Shown here: in pieces, positions 28,035 through 36,908 of the stretch
How the letters are laid out: each line of letters starts with the position of its first letter
Position numbering within the stretch: the stretch's first letter is position 1
Assembly: GCA_903919455.1 (NCBI GenBank)
Contig: CAIXIJ010000092.1
Location: forward strand, 21,540-85,539
Direction of reading: 5' to 3'
Source of the DNA: an uncultured Acidimicrobiaceae bacterium
GTDB lineage: Bacteria > Actinomycetota > Acidimicrobiia > Acidimicrobiales > Ilumatobacteraceae
DNA: 64,000 bases
Position numbers and translations under genes: made by a program
Notes under the pieces: model-generated
What the model was told of the DNA's origin: nothing
The model's input: the letters and a program-made list of their open reading frames with translations, nothing else
The model's database searches: none

Positions 28035-29024
28035 ATGAACGTGTCCAAGGCGCCCGAGTACGACGTGGTGGGAGTGGGGAACGCGCTCGTCGACGTCATC
28101 GCCCACGCCGACGACGGTTTCATCCACGAACACGATCTGGTGAAGGGGTCGATGACCCTGGTCGACACCGACCGGGCGCTGTACCTGTATCAAGTGCTGG
28201 GTACTGCTCTGGAGATGAGTGGTGGTTCGGCGGCAAACACCATGACCGGTGTGGCATCGCTCGGTGGCAAGGCTGCGTATCTGGGCAAGGTGAGCAACGA
28301 CGACCTGGGCAACGTGTTCGGTCACGACCTGCGCGCCGTCGGCGTGCAGTTCCGCCCCGGAGCTCCCGAGGCCGACACGCCCACGGGTCGCTGCATCATC
28401 GTGGTTACCCCCGATGCGCAGCGCACCATGAACACGTACCTCGGCGTGTCGAGCTTGCTCCAGCCCACCGACATCCACGAGGCCACCGTGGCTGCTGGTT
28501 CGGTGCTCTACATGGAGGGTTATCTCTACGACCGACCCGCTGCGAAGGATGCGTTCCGTCACGCCGCCGCCATCGCGCACGCCAATGGGCGACAGGTGTC
28601 GCTCACGCTCAGCGACTCGTTCTGCGTTGATCGTCATCGCGACGACTTCCGGGCACTCGTCAGCGACGACGTCGACATCCTGTTCGGGAACGAAGACGAA
28701 TTGCTCTCGCTGTACCAGGTGGAGTCGTTCGATGCGGCCGTCGCTGCAGTGCGCGCCGACTGTCATCTCGCTGTCATCACAATGGGCAAGGACGGCTGTG
28801 TGGTGGTCACCAAGGACGAGGTGCTTCGTGCTCCGGCCGAACCGGTGGCGCAGGTGCTCGATACCACCGGCGCCGGCGATCTGTTCGCTGCCGGGTACCT
28901 CTTCGGCCACACCCGTCAGCGCAGCCTGGGTGAGTGCGCGCAACTCGGGGCCATCGCTGCCGCCGAGGTCATCTCGCACGTCGGCCCTCGTCCACTCGTG
29001 GAACTGAAGACGCTGCTTCCCTAG
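28035..29024 (+). CDS. PfkB family carbohydrate kinase (adenosine kinase-like)
   Basis: 329 residues, ribokinase fold. GVGNALVDVIAHAD opens the protein, EMSGGSAANTMTGVASLG is the substrate block and DTTGAGDLFAAGYLFG holds the catalytic Asp and anion hole. This N-terminal pattern resembles the sugar/adenosine kinase subgroup found in alpha-proteobacteria and actinobacteria. A TAGCGT box ends two bases before the ATG at 28035 but eight bases before an in-frame GTG at 28041, so the real start may be 28041. Nearby deaminase, Upp and nucleoside importer support nucleoside salvage. Confidence 0.85.
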   Translation: MNVSKAPEYDVVGVGNALVDVIAHADDGFIHEHDLVKGSMTLVDTDRALYLYQVLGTALEMSGGSAANTMTGVASLGGKAAYLGKVSNDDLGNVFGHDLRAVGVQFRPGAPEADTPTGRCIIVVTPDAQRTMNTYLGVSSLLQPTDIHEATVAAGSVLYMEGYLYDRPAAKDAFRHAAAIAHANGRQVSLTLSDSFCVDRHRDDFRALVSDDVDILFGNEDELLSLYQVESFDAAVAAVRADCHLAVITMGKDGCVVVTKDEVLRAPAEPVAQVLDTTGAGDLFAAGYLFGHTRQRSLGECAQLGAIAAAEVISHVGPRPLVELKTLLP

Positions 29025-29036
29025 AACAGGTTCGCC

Positions 29037-30635
29037 ATGACCGACATCGCCGAGTTCCGATCCACTGCGCAGCGCTGGCTGGCTGCAGAACCCGACGCCG
29101 ACATGCGTGCCGAACTCGAGGCGCTGCTGTCCGGCTCTGAGGCCGACCTCATCGAGCGGTTCACCGGTCGGCTGCAGTTCGGCACAGCTGGCTTGCGCGC
29201 CGCGGTGGGCGCAGGGCCGCAGCGGATGAACCGTCTGGTCGTGCAGCAGGCTGCCGCAGGTCTGGTGGACCATCTCCTCGCTGCTGTGCCCGGTGCCGCG
29301 GAAGCGGGCGTCATCGTCGGCTACGACGCCCGCCGCAAGAGCGATGTGTTCGCGCTCGACACGGCCCGCGTCTGCGCAGCGAAGGGCGTGCGCGCCATGC
29401 TCTTTCCGCACGTGGTACCCACGCCCGTGTTGGCCTGGAACATCACCGAGATGGGTGCAGCGGCCGGGGTGATGGTGACGGCCTCGCACAACCCGCCCGC
29501 CGATAATGGCTACAAGGTGTATCTCGGCACCGGTTCACAGATCGTTCCCCCGGCCGACACCGACATTGCTGCCTGCATCGACCGCGTCGATCCGTGCGCG
29601 GTGGAGTTGGCACCGGAGGATCACCCGCTCATCGAGATGCTCGGTCGCGAGCAGATCGACGCGTACCTGGCATTCGTGCCCACGGTTCGGCTGTGCCCGA
29701 ACATTCCCGGCGTGCCGGTGGCCTACACAGCCATGCACGGCGTCGGCGGAGCCACCCTGATGGAGGCGTTCGACGTCGCTGGTCTTCCCGCACCTGCCGT
29801 GGTGGCCGAGCAGCAGGAGCCCAACGGAGCGTTCCCCACGGTGAGCTTCCCGAACCCCGAAGAGCCGGGCGCGATGGATCTGCTGATGGCCAAGGCTGCG
29901 TCGGTGCACGCGGTGGTGGCCATCGCCAACGACCCCGACGCCGACCGACTGGGCGCGGCCATCCCCACGCCCGAGGGTGGCTGGCGTCGCCTCGGTGGCG
30001 ACGAGATCGGCTGGCTGCTCGCCGACCACATCCTGCGCCACACATCGGGCGACGACCGACTGGTGGTCACCACGCTGGTCTCGTCGTCGTTGCTCGGCCG
30101 CATGGCTGTGGCACACGACATCGAGTGCCTCGAGACGTTCACCGGCTTCAAGTGGATCGGGCACACCGTGCTGCAGAACCCGGGCAAGCGGTTCGTGTTC
30201 GGTTACGAGCAGGCGCTGGGTTATCTGGTCACCACGCAGCCGCTCGACAAGGACGGCATCACGGCCGCCGTGATGATGGCCGAGATCGCCGCGGTCGCAG
30301 TGGCCGAAGGCGTGACCATGCAGGACCGACTCGATGCCATCGTCGCCACCTATGGCCGACACATCATGGCCGAAAAGAGCGTGCGCATGGCTCCCGCCGA
30401 CGGTGCCGCGGCAGTAGCGCGCCTGCGTGCTCAACCGCCCACTGAGGTGGGCGGCCACGCGGTCACGTCGGTGCAGTGGTTCGACGAAGCCGGGTTGTTG
30501 CGTCTGCAACTCGGACCCGCGGTCCGAGTGCAGGTGCGCCCTAGCGGCACCGAGCCGAAGGTGAAGCTGTACGGCGAAGGCATCGGCACCGACCCCGCCG
30601 CGTTGCTCGAGGCACTCGCCGCGCTGCTGGGGTGA
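29037..30635 (+). CDS. Phosphomannomutase/phosphoglucomutase (alpha-D-phosphohexomutase)
   Basis: 532 residues. The phosphoserine loop MVTASHNPPADNGYKVY, metal loop NDPDADR, sugar loop GYEQALGY and phosphate loop RPSGTEPKVKLYGEG are all present, and the N terminus has the FGTAGLRAAVGAGPQRMN pattern of phosphopentomutase/PMM2-type enzymes. It probably moves phosphate between C1 and C6 (or C5 of ribose). It starts 12 bases after the PfkB kinase, suggesting one transcript. Ribose-1-phosphate as substrate would fit the salvage setting. Confidence 0.88.
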   Translation: MTDIAEFRSTAQRWLAAEPDADMRAELEALLSGSEADLIERFTGRLQFGTAGLRAAVGAGPQRMNRLVVQQAAAGLVDHLLAAVPGAAEAGVIVGYDARRKSDVFALDTARVCAAKGVRAMLFPHVVPTPVLAWNITEMGAAAGVMVTASHNPPADNGYKVYLGTGSQIVPPADTDIAACIDRVDPCAVELAPEDHPLIEMLGREQIDAYLAFVPTVRLCPNIPGVPVAYTAMHGVGGATLMEAFDVAGLPAPAVVAEQQEPNGAFPTVSFPNPEEPGAMDLLMAKAASVHAVVAIANDPDADRLGAAIPTPEGGWRRLGGDEIGWLLADHILRHTSGDDRLVVTTLVSSSLLGRMAVAHDIECLETFTGFKWIGHTVLQNPGKRFVFGYEQALGYLVTTQPLDKDGITAAVMMAEIAAVAVAEGVTMQDRLDAIVATYGRHIMAEKSVRMAPADGAAAVARLRAQPPTEVGGHAVTSVQWFDEAGLLRLQLGPAVRVQVRPSGTEPKVKLYGEGIGTDPAALLEALAALLG

Positions 30636-30638
30636 GGG

Positions 30639-31274
30639 TCAGGCGGGGGAGCCGAACTGACGGTCGCCGGCGTCGCCGAGGCCGGGCACGATAAAGGCCT
30701 GCTCGTTGAGGCGCTCGTCGAGCGATGCGGTGTACACCGCCAGATCCAGGCCGTGCTCGCGCAGCAACTCGATGCCCTCCGGCGCGGCCAGTACGCACAC
30801 CACGATGATGGTGCCGGTAACGCCGCGCTCGATGAGCAGGTCGCACGTGTGGGCCAGCGAGCCGCCGGTGGCGAGCATCGGGTCGAGCACGATCACCTGG
30901 CGGCCCGCCAGGTTCTCCGGCAGCTTGTTCACGTAGGGCTTGGGCATGTGCGTGTTCTCGTCGCGGGCGACGCCGATGAAGCCCACGTCGGCGTTCGGCA
31001 ATAGCTCCTGCGCGGCGTGGAGAAAGCCAAGGCCGGCGCGCAGCACCGGCACCACCACGGGCTGAGTGGTGAGTTGCCTGCCGAGGGTCTCCACCAGCGG
31101 CGTCTGCACCTTCACGGCGTGCGTAGCCAGCCCCTTGGTTGCTTCAGCGATGAGCAGGTTGCCGATGCGCTCGAGCTCCTGGCGGAACAGCGCATTCGGC
31201 GTGGCGACGTCGCGCACACGGGTGAGCGAATCGGCGATGAGCGGGTGGTCGACGACGTGGACTGCAACGGGCAT
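30639..31274 (-). CDS. upp: Uracil phosphoribosyltransferase
   Basis: 211 residues. The PRPP loop VIVLDPMLATGGSL and the uracil-binding region near the end (FIVPGLGDAGDRQFGSP) are typical of Upp. It makes UMP from uracil and PRPP. Convergent with the phosphohexomutase gene (3 bases apart). A CACACT box six bases before the start may be a leaderless -10. Confidence 0.95.
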   Translation of the reverse strand: MPVAVHVVDHPLIADSLTRVRDVATPNALFRQELERIGNLLIAEATKGLATHAVKVQTPLVETLGRQLTTQPVVVPVLRAGLGFLHAAQELLPNADVGFIGVARDENTHMPKPYVNKLPENLAGRQVIVLDPMLATGGSLAHTCDLLIERGVTGTIIVVCVLAAPEGIELLREHGLDLAVYTASLDERLNEQAFIVPGLGDAGDRQFGSPA

Positions 31275-31336
31275 GCCGCGAGTGTGCCAGAAACGCGCCG
31301 GGCCAGTTCAGAGGGGCCGGTTTCAGAGGATGAACG

Positions 31337-32395
31337 TCAGAGCGTGCTGGCCCTGGCCGCCGCGTACTGCGGTTTGATGATGCCATTGATGATGGCGAGC
31401 CGTTCCGGGAACGGAGCGAAGGCGCTCTTCATCGCGTTGATGCTCATCCATTCGAAGTCGTCGATGCCCCACCCAAACGAGTCGGCGAGTTGTTGCATCT
31501 CCTTCGACATGCTCGTGTCGCTCATCAGCCGGTTGTCGGTGTTCAGCGTGACCCGGAAGCGCAGTCGACGCAGCATGCCGATGGGGTGCTCGGCGATGGA
31601 GGCGCAGACCCCGGTGTTCACGTTGCTCGTGGGGCACAACTCCAGCGGGATGCGGCGATCACGCACGAACGCGGCAAGTCGGCCGAGGTGCTCTGCCCCC
31701 GGCGCACCGGTGATGTCGTCGATGATGCGCACGCCATGGCCGAGGCGCTCCGCACCGCAGAACTGCACCGCTTCCCAGATGCTCGGCAGACCGAAGGCTT
31801 CGCCAGCATGGATGGTGGTGTGGAAGTTCTCGCGCTGAACGTATTGGAATGCGTCGAGGTGCCGTGTTGGCGGGTAGCCGGCCTCGGCGCCGGCGATGTC
31901 GAAGCCCACGCAACCTGCGTCGCGCCAGCGGACGGCGAGTTCGGCGATCTCCAGGCTGCGCGCTGCGGTGCGCATTGCCGAGCAGATGAGATAGATGGTG
32001 AGGCCTGTGCCCGCGCTGCCTCGGCGGAACCCGGTGAGGATGGCGTCGACCACCTCGTCGAGAGTGAGGCCCTGCTCGGTGCAGAGTTCCGGCGCCATGC
32101 GAACTTCGGCGTAGACGACGCCGTCGGCCGCCAGATCCGCGGCGCATTCGTATGCGACACGTTCGATGGCGTCGCGGTGCTGCATCACACCCACGGTGTG
32201 AGCGAAGGTCTCCAGATACAGCACCAGGTCGTTGCGCTTGGCCCCGCGGTTGAACCAGGTGGCCAGATCGGCGACGTCGGTGGTGGGCAGTCCGGCGTAG
32301 CCGAACTCGCTGGCCAACTCCACCACTGTCTGGGGTCGAAGTCCGCCGTCGAGATGGTCGTGAAGGAGCACTTTGGGGAGTGTTGCGATGTTCAT
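31337..32395 (-). CDS. add: Adenosine deaminase
   Basis: 352 residues. Zinc ligands in LLHDHLDGG, then the substrate-side [10 protein letters not shown] and [20 protein letters not shown] and [11 protein letters not shown]; these are the ADA motifs, with the TDN form common in actinobacteria. Converts adenosine to inosine. The ATG at 32395 is used; a TTG at 32401 is closer to the TACGCT -10 (32412-32407) but less usual. It shares a 51-base divergent region with the QueF gene. Confidence 0.92.
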   Translation of the reverse strand: MNIATLPKVLLHDHLDGGLRPQTVVELASEFGYAGLPTTDVADLATWFNRGAKRNDLVLYLETFAHTVGVMQHRDAIERVAYECAADLAADGVVYAEVRMAPELCTEQGLTLDEVVDAILTGFRRGSAGTGLTIYLICSAMRTAARSLEIAELAVRWRDAGCVGFDIAGAEAGYPPTRHLDAFQYVQRENFHTTIHAGEAFGLPSIWEAVQFCGAERLGHGVRIIDDITGAPGAEHLGRLAAFVRDRRIPLELCPTSNVNTGVCASIAEHPIGMLRRLRFRVTLNTDNRLMSDTSMSKEMQQLADSFGWGIDDFEWMSINAMKSAFAPFPERLAIINGIIKPQYAAARASTL

Positions 32396-32446
32396 GGGCA
32401 ACGATCAGCGTAGGGGGTCGGCTCGTGCGCCCGTACCCTGGCAGCC
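32396..32446. promoter_or_regulatory. Divergent promoters of add and queF
   Basis: For queF (plus strand), TACCCT at 32434-32439 lies 7 bases before the ATG at 32447. For add (minus strand), TACGCT (32412-32407) lies 11 bases before the ATG at 32395. No shared operator is obvious. Confidence 0.5.
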
Positions 32447-32827
32447 ATGGAGCACCCCGAACTCACCGTCTTGGGCAACACCGTTCGCCACGCCATCGAG
32501 CACGTCGAGGTGTTCCCCGCCCCAGCGAACGTCACCTTGGTGAAGTTCACCAACGATGAACTCAATTCGATGTGCCCGGTCACGCAACAGCCCGACCTCT
32601 CCACCGTGGTCATCGAGTACGTGCCCGACCAATGGTGCGTGGAGAGCAAGAGCTTGAAGCTGTACCTGTGGGGCTTTCGCGACCGGGCCGTGTTCGCCGA
32701 AGCACTCTCTGCTGAGATCGCCGGTGAAGTGATGCGCAGCGCCAAGCCCAAGTCGGTGAAGGTCACGCTCACGCAGCGGCCGCGCGGTGGCATCGAAGTG
32801 CAGGCTGTCGCCGAGCTCTCGAGCTGA
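32447..32827 (+). CDS. queF: NADPH-dependent preQ0 reductase
   Basis: 126 residues, the short single-domain form of QueF. The catalytic Cys43 is in NSMCPVTQQPD with the general acid Asp50, and VESKSLKLYLWGFR is the nitrile/NADPH-side family mark. It reduces 7-cyano-7-deazaguanine to preQ1 for queuosine in tRNA. No other queuosine genes are in the window. Convergent with the CoA transferase gene. Confidence 0.9.
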   Translation: MEHPELTVLGNTVRHAIEHVEVFPAPANVTLVKFTNDELNSMCPVTQQPDLSTVVIEYVPDQWCVESKSLKLYLWGFRDRAVFAEALSAEIAGEVMRSAKPKSVKVTLTQRPRGGIEVQAVAELSS

Positions 32828-32831
32828 CGAA

Positions 32832-34010
32832 TCAGCGGCTTCGAAGGGCCCCCGACTCCCGCAGTGCAGCCACCTCGTTGGTGGAGTAGCCAATCTCGGC
32901 AAGTACTTCGTCGCCGTCCTGACCGATGGTGGGGGCGTGGCGGTGCAGACCCGCCGGAGCCCGGTCGAACCGCACCGGCGTGGGGATCATGTGGAAGTCG
33001 CCCGCCAAGGGGTGAGTGACCACCGGGAGGCCCTCGACGATCTCGTCGAGCGTGATGATCGGTGAGCACGGAATGTCGTGCTCTTCGCAGAACGCCAGCC
33101 ACTCATCCGTGGTTCGAGTGAGGATCACCGCGGCGGCAGCCTCGTAGAGCATGTCGATGTTGTCGGTGCGCGCCTTGCGGCTCGCGAGTCGCGGGTCGTC
33201 GATCAGGTCGAGGCGGCCACCGTGCCGGAAGAGGTCGGTGTAGTTCTCGCCGCTGTAGGGAAGGATGTGCACCCAACCGTCGGCGGTGCGCTGTGGGCGG
33301 CGATCGGGCGACATGGTGCGTCGATACCCCGCCGGCCCCACTGCCGGAACGGGGATGGCGCCGGCACCATGTTCGACGAGCATGAACGACTTCATCACAT
33401 CGACCATCGGCACCTCGACGCGCTGGCCCTCGCCGGTGCGATCACGATGGTGCAGCGCTGCCAGCACTGCGTAGACGATGGTGAGGCCGCTCACCTTGTC
33501 GGCGACGATGGTGGGGACGATGCGCGGTTCGCCCGTGGTGAGTTCGTAGAGGTGCGCGACGCCCGATGCAGTCTGCACCACGTCGTCGTATGCCGGCCGA
33601 TCGCCGTCGGGGCTGTCGGTAGGCCAACCCTGTGCCTGGCAGAACACGATGTTCGGCTTGCGCTGCCTCACGTGCTCGTAGCTGAGGCCCAACCTCGTCA
33701 GCGGGCCGGGGCGCAGGTTGGTCACCACGATGTCGGCGCGCTCGACAAGACGGAGGAACGCCTCGCGCCCGTCGGGGTGCTTGAGGTCGAGGCTGATGTC
33801 GCGCTTGTTGCGCATCAGGTTCAGGGCGGTGCCCGACAGTTGTGGGTGCGGGCCGGATCCCATGAAACGGTTCGTATCGCCGCTGATGTCTTCCACGGTC
33901 ACCACCTCGGCGCCGAGGTCGCCGAGAATCTGCGTCGCGTAGGGGCCCATCACCACCGAGGTGAGGTCGAGAACTCGGACGTCCGACAGGGGACCGTGGG
34001 CCATGGACAT
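32832..34010 (-). CDS. Family III CoA transferase (CaiB/BaiF)
   Basis: 392 residues. LSDVRVLDLTSVVMGPYATQILGDLGAEVVTVE is the class III opening (short part: MGPYATQILGDLGAEV), followed by RNKRDISLDLKHPDGREAFLRL and RADIVVTNLRPGPLTRLGL. A catalytic aspartate is expected in YDDVVQTASG. Moves CoA between organic acids; substrate unknown. An in-frame ATG at 34004 is an alternative; TAGCAT nine bases upstream of 34010 favours the longer form. Confidence 0.9.
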   Translation of the reverse strand: MSMAHGPLSDVRVLDLTSVVMGPYATQILGDLGAEVVTVEDISGDTNRFMGSGPHPQLSGTALNLMRNKRDISLDLKHPDGREAFLRLVERADIVVTNLRPGPLTRLGLSYEHVRQRKPNIVFCQAQGWPTDSPDGDRPAYDDVVQTASGVAHLYELTTGEPRIVPTIVADKVSGLTIVYAVLAALHHRDRTGEGQRVEVPMVDVMKSFMLVEHGAGAIPVPAVGPAGYRRTMSPDRRPQRTADGWVHILPYSGENYTDLFRHGGRLDLIDDPRLASRKARTDNIDMLYEAAAAVILTRTTDEWLAFCEEHDIPCSPIITLDEIVEGLPVVTHPLAGDFHMIPTPVRFDRAPAGLHRHAPTIGQDGDEVLAEIGYSTNEVAALRESGALRSR

Positions 34011-34025
34011 GCCGCGCGAATGCTA
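34011..34025 (-). promoter_or_regulatory. Leaderless -10 of the CoA transferase gene
   Basis: TAGCAT (34025-34020, minus strand), 9-base spacer to the ATG at 34010. Confidence 0.4.
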
Positions 34026-34056
34026 GTGCTCGAGCCAGGTCGCGGACCCAGTTGCC

Positions 34057-34092
34057 GTCATCCTGTCGCCACCTTGAGGTCATCCTGCCGCC
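34057..34092. repeat. Direct repeat upstream of the nucleoside-binding protein gene
   Basis: GTCATCCTGTCGCC (34057-34070) and GTCATCCTGCCGCC (34079-34092) differ at one base and are 22 bases apart, two helical turns. They lie in the 196-base gap before the BMP lipoprotein gene and could bind a dimeric regulator. No repressor gene is adjacent. Confidence 0.4.
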
Positions 34093-34206
34093 GCCCGAGC
34101 GTCGTGTTACAGTTCTGTCTGATCCAGTGTGTCGACCCCCGTGGGCACGAGAAACCGTGTCGTGTCCCGTCGATTCGCTGGCCTCAACACAACCAAGGGG
34201 GAGCGA

Positions 34207-35289
34207 ATGCTCAACAAGAAGATCAAGCTGACCGCGGCCGTCATGGCCCTCGGTCTTATTGCCGCTGCTTGCGGCTCCGACGACACCTCGGGCGGCGCCG
34301 CCACCACTGCTGGAGGTGGCACCGAGACCACCGCAGCTGGCGGCGGTTCCGACTGCAAGGGCGGCGACATGACCGTCCTGTTCGACCTCAAGGGCCGTGG
34401 CGACAAGTCGTTCAACGACTCGGCCGCCGTTGGTCTCGACAAGGCGAAGGCCGAGTTCGGCTACACCGCCACCGAGAACGTGCGCGCTGGCAGCGACGAG
34501 GCTGAACTGTTCAAGAAGGCCGTGGATGCCAAGCAGGCCCTCATCGTGGGCGTCGGTTTCGCCTTCGGCGAGGCCATGACCGCTTCGGCCACCGAGAACC
34601 CCGATGTGCACTACGCCATCGTCGACTCGAACTCCGGCGCTGCCAACGTGTCGGGCCTGCTCTTCAAGGCCAACGAGGGTTCGTACCTCGTGGGTGCTGC
34701 TGCGGCACTCAAGTCCACCACGGGCCACATCGGTTTCATCGGTGGCGTCGACATCCCGCTGATCCAGGACTTCTACCTGGGCTACGAGGCCGGTGCGAAG
34801 TCGGTCAAGGCCGACATCACCATCGACAAGCAGTACATCAGCCCCGCTGGCGACTTCAGCGGCTTCGGTGCGCCCGACAAGGCCAAGACCATCGCTGCCA
34901 AGATGTACCAGGATGGCGCCGACATCGTGTACCACGCCGCTGGTGGCTCGGGTGACGGCCTCTTCTCGGCCGCCAAGGAAGCCAACGACGCCGGCAACAA
35001 GGTGTGGGCAATCGGCGTGGACAGCGACCAGGCGCTCACCTCGGCCGCCGATCTGGCTCCGTACATCCTCACCTCGATGATCAAGCACGTCGACGTGGCC
35101 GTGTACGAGACCATGAAGGACCACGCCTGTGGCGCCTTCAAGGGCGGCGACCGCATCTTCAGCGTGAAGGACGGCGGTCTCGACTACGCCACCACCGGTG
35201 GCCAGCTCGACGACGTGAAGGACAAGATGGACAAGATCAAGGCCGACATCTCGAGCGGCGCAGTCGTCGTTCCGTCGGCCCAAGGCTGA
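34207..35289 (+). CDS. BMP family nucleoside-binding lipoprotein
   Basis: 360 residues. Signal peptide with lipobox (ALGLIAAAC, Cys at about 22), a Gly/Thr-rich tether, and a PnrA/BMP fold with DLKGRGDKSFNDSAAVGL, SNSGAANVSGLLFKANEGSYLVG and DIVYHAAGGSGDGLF. BMP proteins of this operon type bind purine or pyrimidine nucleosides. A GGGGGAG ribosome site precedes the ATG at 34207. A 14-base hairpin separates it from the ATPase gene, which would favour a higher level of the binding protein. Confidence 0.92.
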   Translation: MLNKKIKLTAAVMALGLIAAACGSDDTSGGAATTAGGGTETTAAGGGSDCKGGDMTVLFDLKGRGDKSFNDSAAVGLDKAKAEFGYTATENVRAGSDEAELFKKAVDAKQALIVGVGFAFGEAMTASATENPDVHYAIVDSNSGAANVSGLLFKANEGSYLVGAAAALKSTTGHIGFIGGVDIPLIQDFYLGYEAGAKSVKADITIDKQYISPAGDFSGFGAPDKAKTIAAKMYQDGADIVYHAAGGSGDGLFSAAKEANDAGNKVWAIGVDSDQALTSAADLAPYILTSMIKHVDVAVYETMKDHACGAFKGGDRIFSVKDGGLDYATTGGQLDDVKDKMDKIKADISSGAVVVPSAQG

Positions 35290-35324
35290 TCAATTAGGTT
35301 CGTCTCGAACCAGCAGTGAACATT

Positions 35325-35356
35325 GTGGGGCCGCCGACACTCGTCGGCGGCCCCAC
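35325..35356. terminator. 14-base perfect hairpin between binding protein and ATPase genes
   Basis: GTGGGGCCGCCGAC (35325-35338) pairs exactly with GTCGGCGGCCCCAC (35343-35356) with an ACTC loop. It lies 35 bases after the BMP stop and 28 bases before the ATPase start. Probable partial terminator or 3' stabiliser of the binding-protein mRNA. Confidence 0.75.
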
Positions 35357-35384
35357 GCACATTCCAGCGAGCGTGTGGAGCAAC

Positions 35385-36908
35385 ATGGGTACGGCAATCG
35401 AGCTACGCGACATCGTCAAACGGTTCCCCGGTGTGGTGGCCAACGATGGTGTGAACGTGAAGGTGGAGACGGGCACCATTCATGCCCTCATCGGCGAGAA
35501 CGGTGCCGGCAAGTCCACCGTGATGAAGATTCTCTACGGGGCGCAACCGCCCGATGAGGGCACCATCGCGGTGAACGGCGCCGATGTGCACTTCAAGTCA
35601 CCAAAGGACGCCATCGACCTCGGTATCGGCATGGTCTTCCAGCACTTCATGCTCGCCGAGAACCTCACCGTGTGGGAGAACGTGGTGCTGGGCAGCGAGC
35701 CCGGCAAGCGCGGTCGCCTGGATGCCAAGCAAGCAATCGCCACGGTGCGCAGCCTCTCGGAGAAGAACGGCCTCGACGTGGACCCCACCGCCTACATCTC
35801 CGAACTCGGTGTGGGCGAGCGCCAACGAGTGGAGATCCTGAAGGTCCTCTACCGCGGTGCAAAGATCATCATTCTCGACGAGCCCACTGCGGTGCTCGTG
35901 CCCCAAGAGGTGAACGAACTGTTCGTGAGTCTTCGCGAGCTCACTGCATCAGGCGCCACCATCATCTTCATCTCGCACAAGCTCGACGAAGTGCTCGCCA
36001 TCGCCGACGACATCACCGTGCTGCGTGCCGGCAAGACCGTCGGCACCGCCAAGCCCACCGAGGTGACGGCCCGCGACCTAGCGGAGATGATGGTCGGCAG
36101 CGAGTTGCCCGTGCCCGCACCGCGCACCACACCCATCAGCGACGACGTGGCACTCGAGGTGATCGGCCTGTCCGTGGGGTCGCATACTCCCGGAGGTCGG
36201 CCCCGCCTCAGCGACGTCTCGCTGTCGGTGCGTCGGGGCGAGATCGTCGGCATCGCCGGTGTGGAGGGCAACGGCCAGTCCGAGTTGCTCGAAGCGCTCG
36301 TCGGCACGCTGTCACCGAGCGCGGGCACCATCACGCTGGAAGGCCGCTCGATGGCCGACCTCAGCACCCGCGAGCGTAGGGCGCAGGGGCTCGCCTACAT
36401 CGCGGAGGATCGTCAACGCGACGCACTCTTGCTCGGTGCTCCGCTGTGGGAGAACGTGATGCTCGGCTACCAGGCGACCGAGGCATTCGCCAACGGAGTG
36501 TGGGTCGACCGTGAGGCAGCCCGCACCCGCACCGAGGAGATCATCGAGCGCTACGACGTTCGCACCCCCGGGGCAGATACATCGGCGGTGGCGTTGTCAG
36601 GTGGCAACCAGCAGAAGCTCATCGTCGGTCGAGAAATGACCTCCAACCCCGATGTGCTGGTCGCTGCCCATCCCACCCGCGGTATCGACGTGGGTGCGCA
36701 GGCCGACATCTGGGACAACCTGCGTCAGGCCCGCGACTCCGGCCTCGCCGTATTGCTGGTGTCGGCCGACCTCGAAGAACTCATCGGTCTCTCCGACACA
36801 CTTCTTGTCATGCTGCGTGGCGAGATCGTCGCCCGTCTCGACCCCAAGACCATCACCAAGTCCGATCTCGGTCAGTACATGACCGGCGCCCGAAAGGATG
36901 TGGCATGA
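35385..36908 (+). CDS. Nucleoside ABC transporter ATP-binding protein (tandem domains)
   Basis: 507 residues, two fused ATPase domains as in NupA/YufO and RbsA. First domain: Walker A GENGAGKST, signature-like LGVGERQRVEI, Walker B IIILDEPTAV. Second domain: degenerate Walker A GVEGNGQSE without Lys, signature LSGGNQQK and VAAHPTRGIDVGA. This asymmetry is normal for the group. The ATG at 35385 follows GGAG. ATGA overlap with the first permease. Confidence 0.92.
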   Translation: MGTAIELRDIVKRFPGVVANDGVNVKVETGTIHALIGENGAGKSTVMKILYGAQPPDEGTIAVNGADVHFKSPKDAIDLGIGMVFQHFMLAENLTVWENVVLGSEPGKRGRLDAKQAIATVRSLSEKNGLDVDPTAYISELGVGERQRVEILKVLYRGAKIIILDEPTAVLVPQEVNELFVSLRELTASGATIIFISHKLDEVLAIADDITVLRAGKTVGTAKPTEVTARDLAEMMVGSELPVPAPRTTPISDDVALEVIGLSVGSHTPGGRPRLSDVSLSVRRGEIVGIAGVEGNGQSELLEALVGTLSPSAGTITLEGRSMADLSTRERRAQGLAYIAEDRQRDALLLGAPLWENVMLGYQATEAFANGVWVDREAARTRTEEIIERYDVRTPGADTSAVALSGGNQQKLIVGREMTSNPDVLVAAHPTRGIDVGAQADIWDNLRQARDSGLAVLLVSADLEELIGLSDTLLVMLRGEIVARLDPKTITKSDLGQYMTGARKDVA

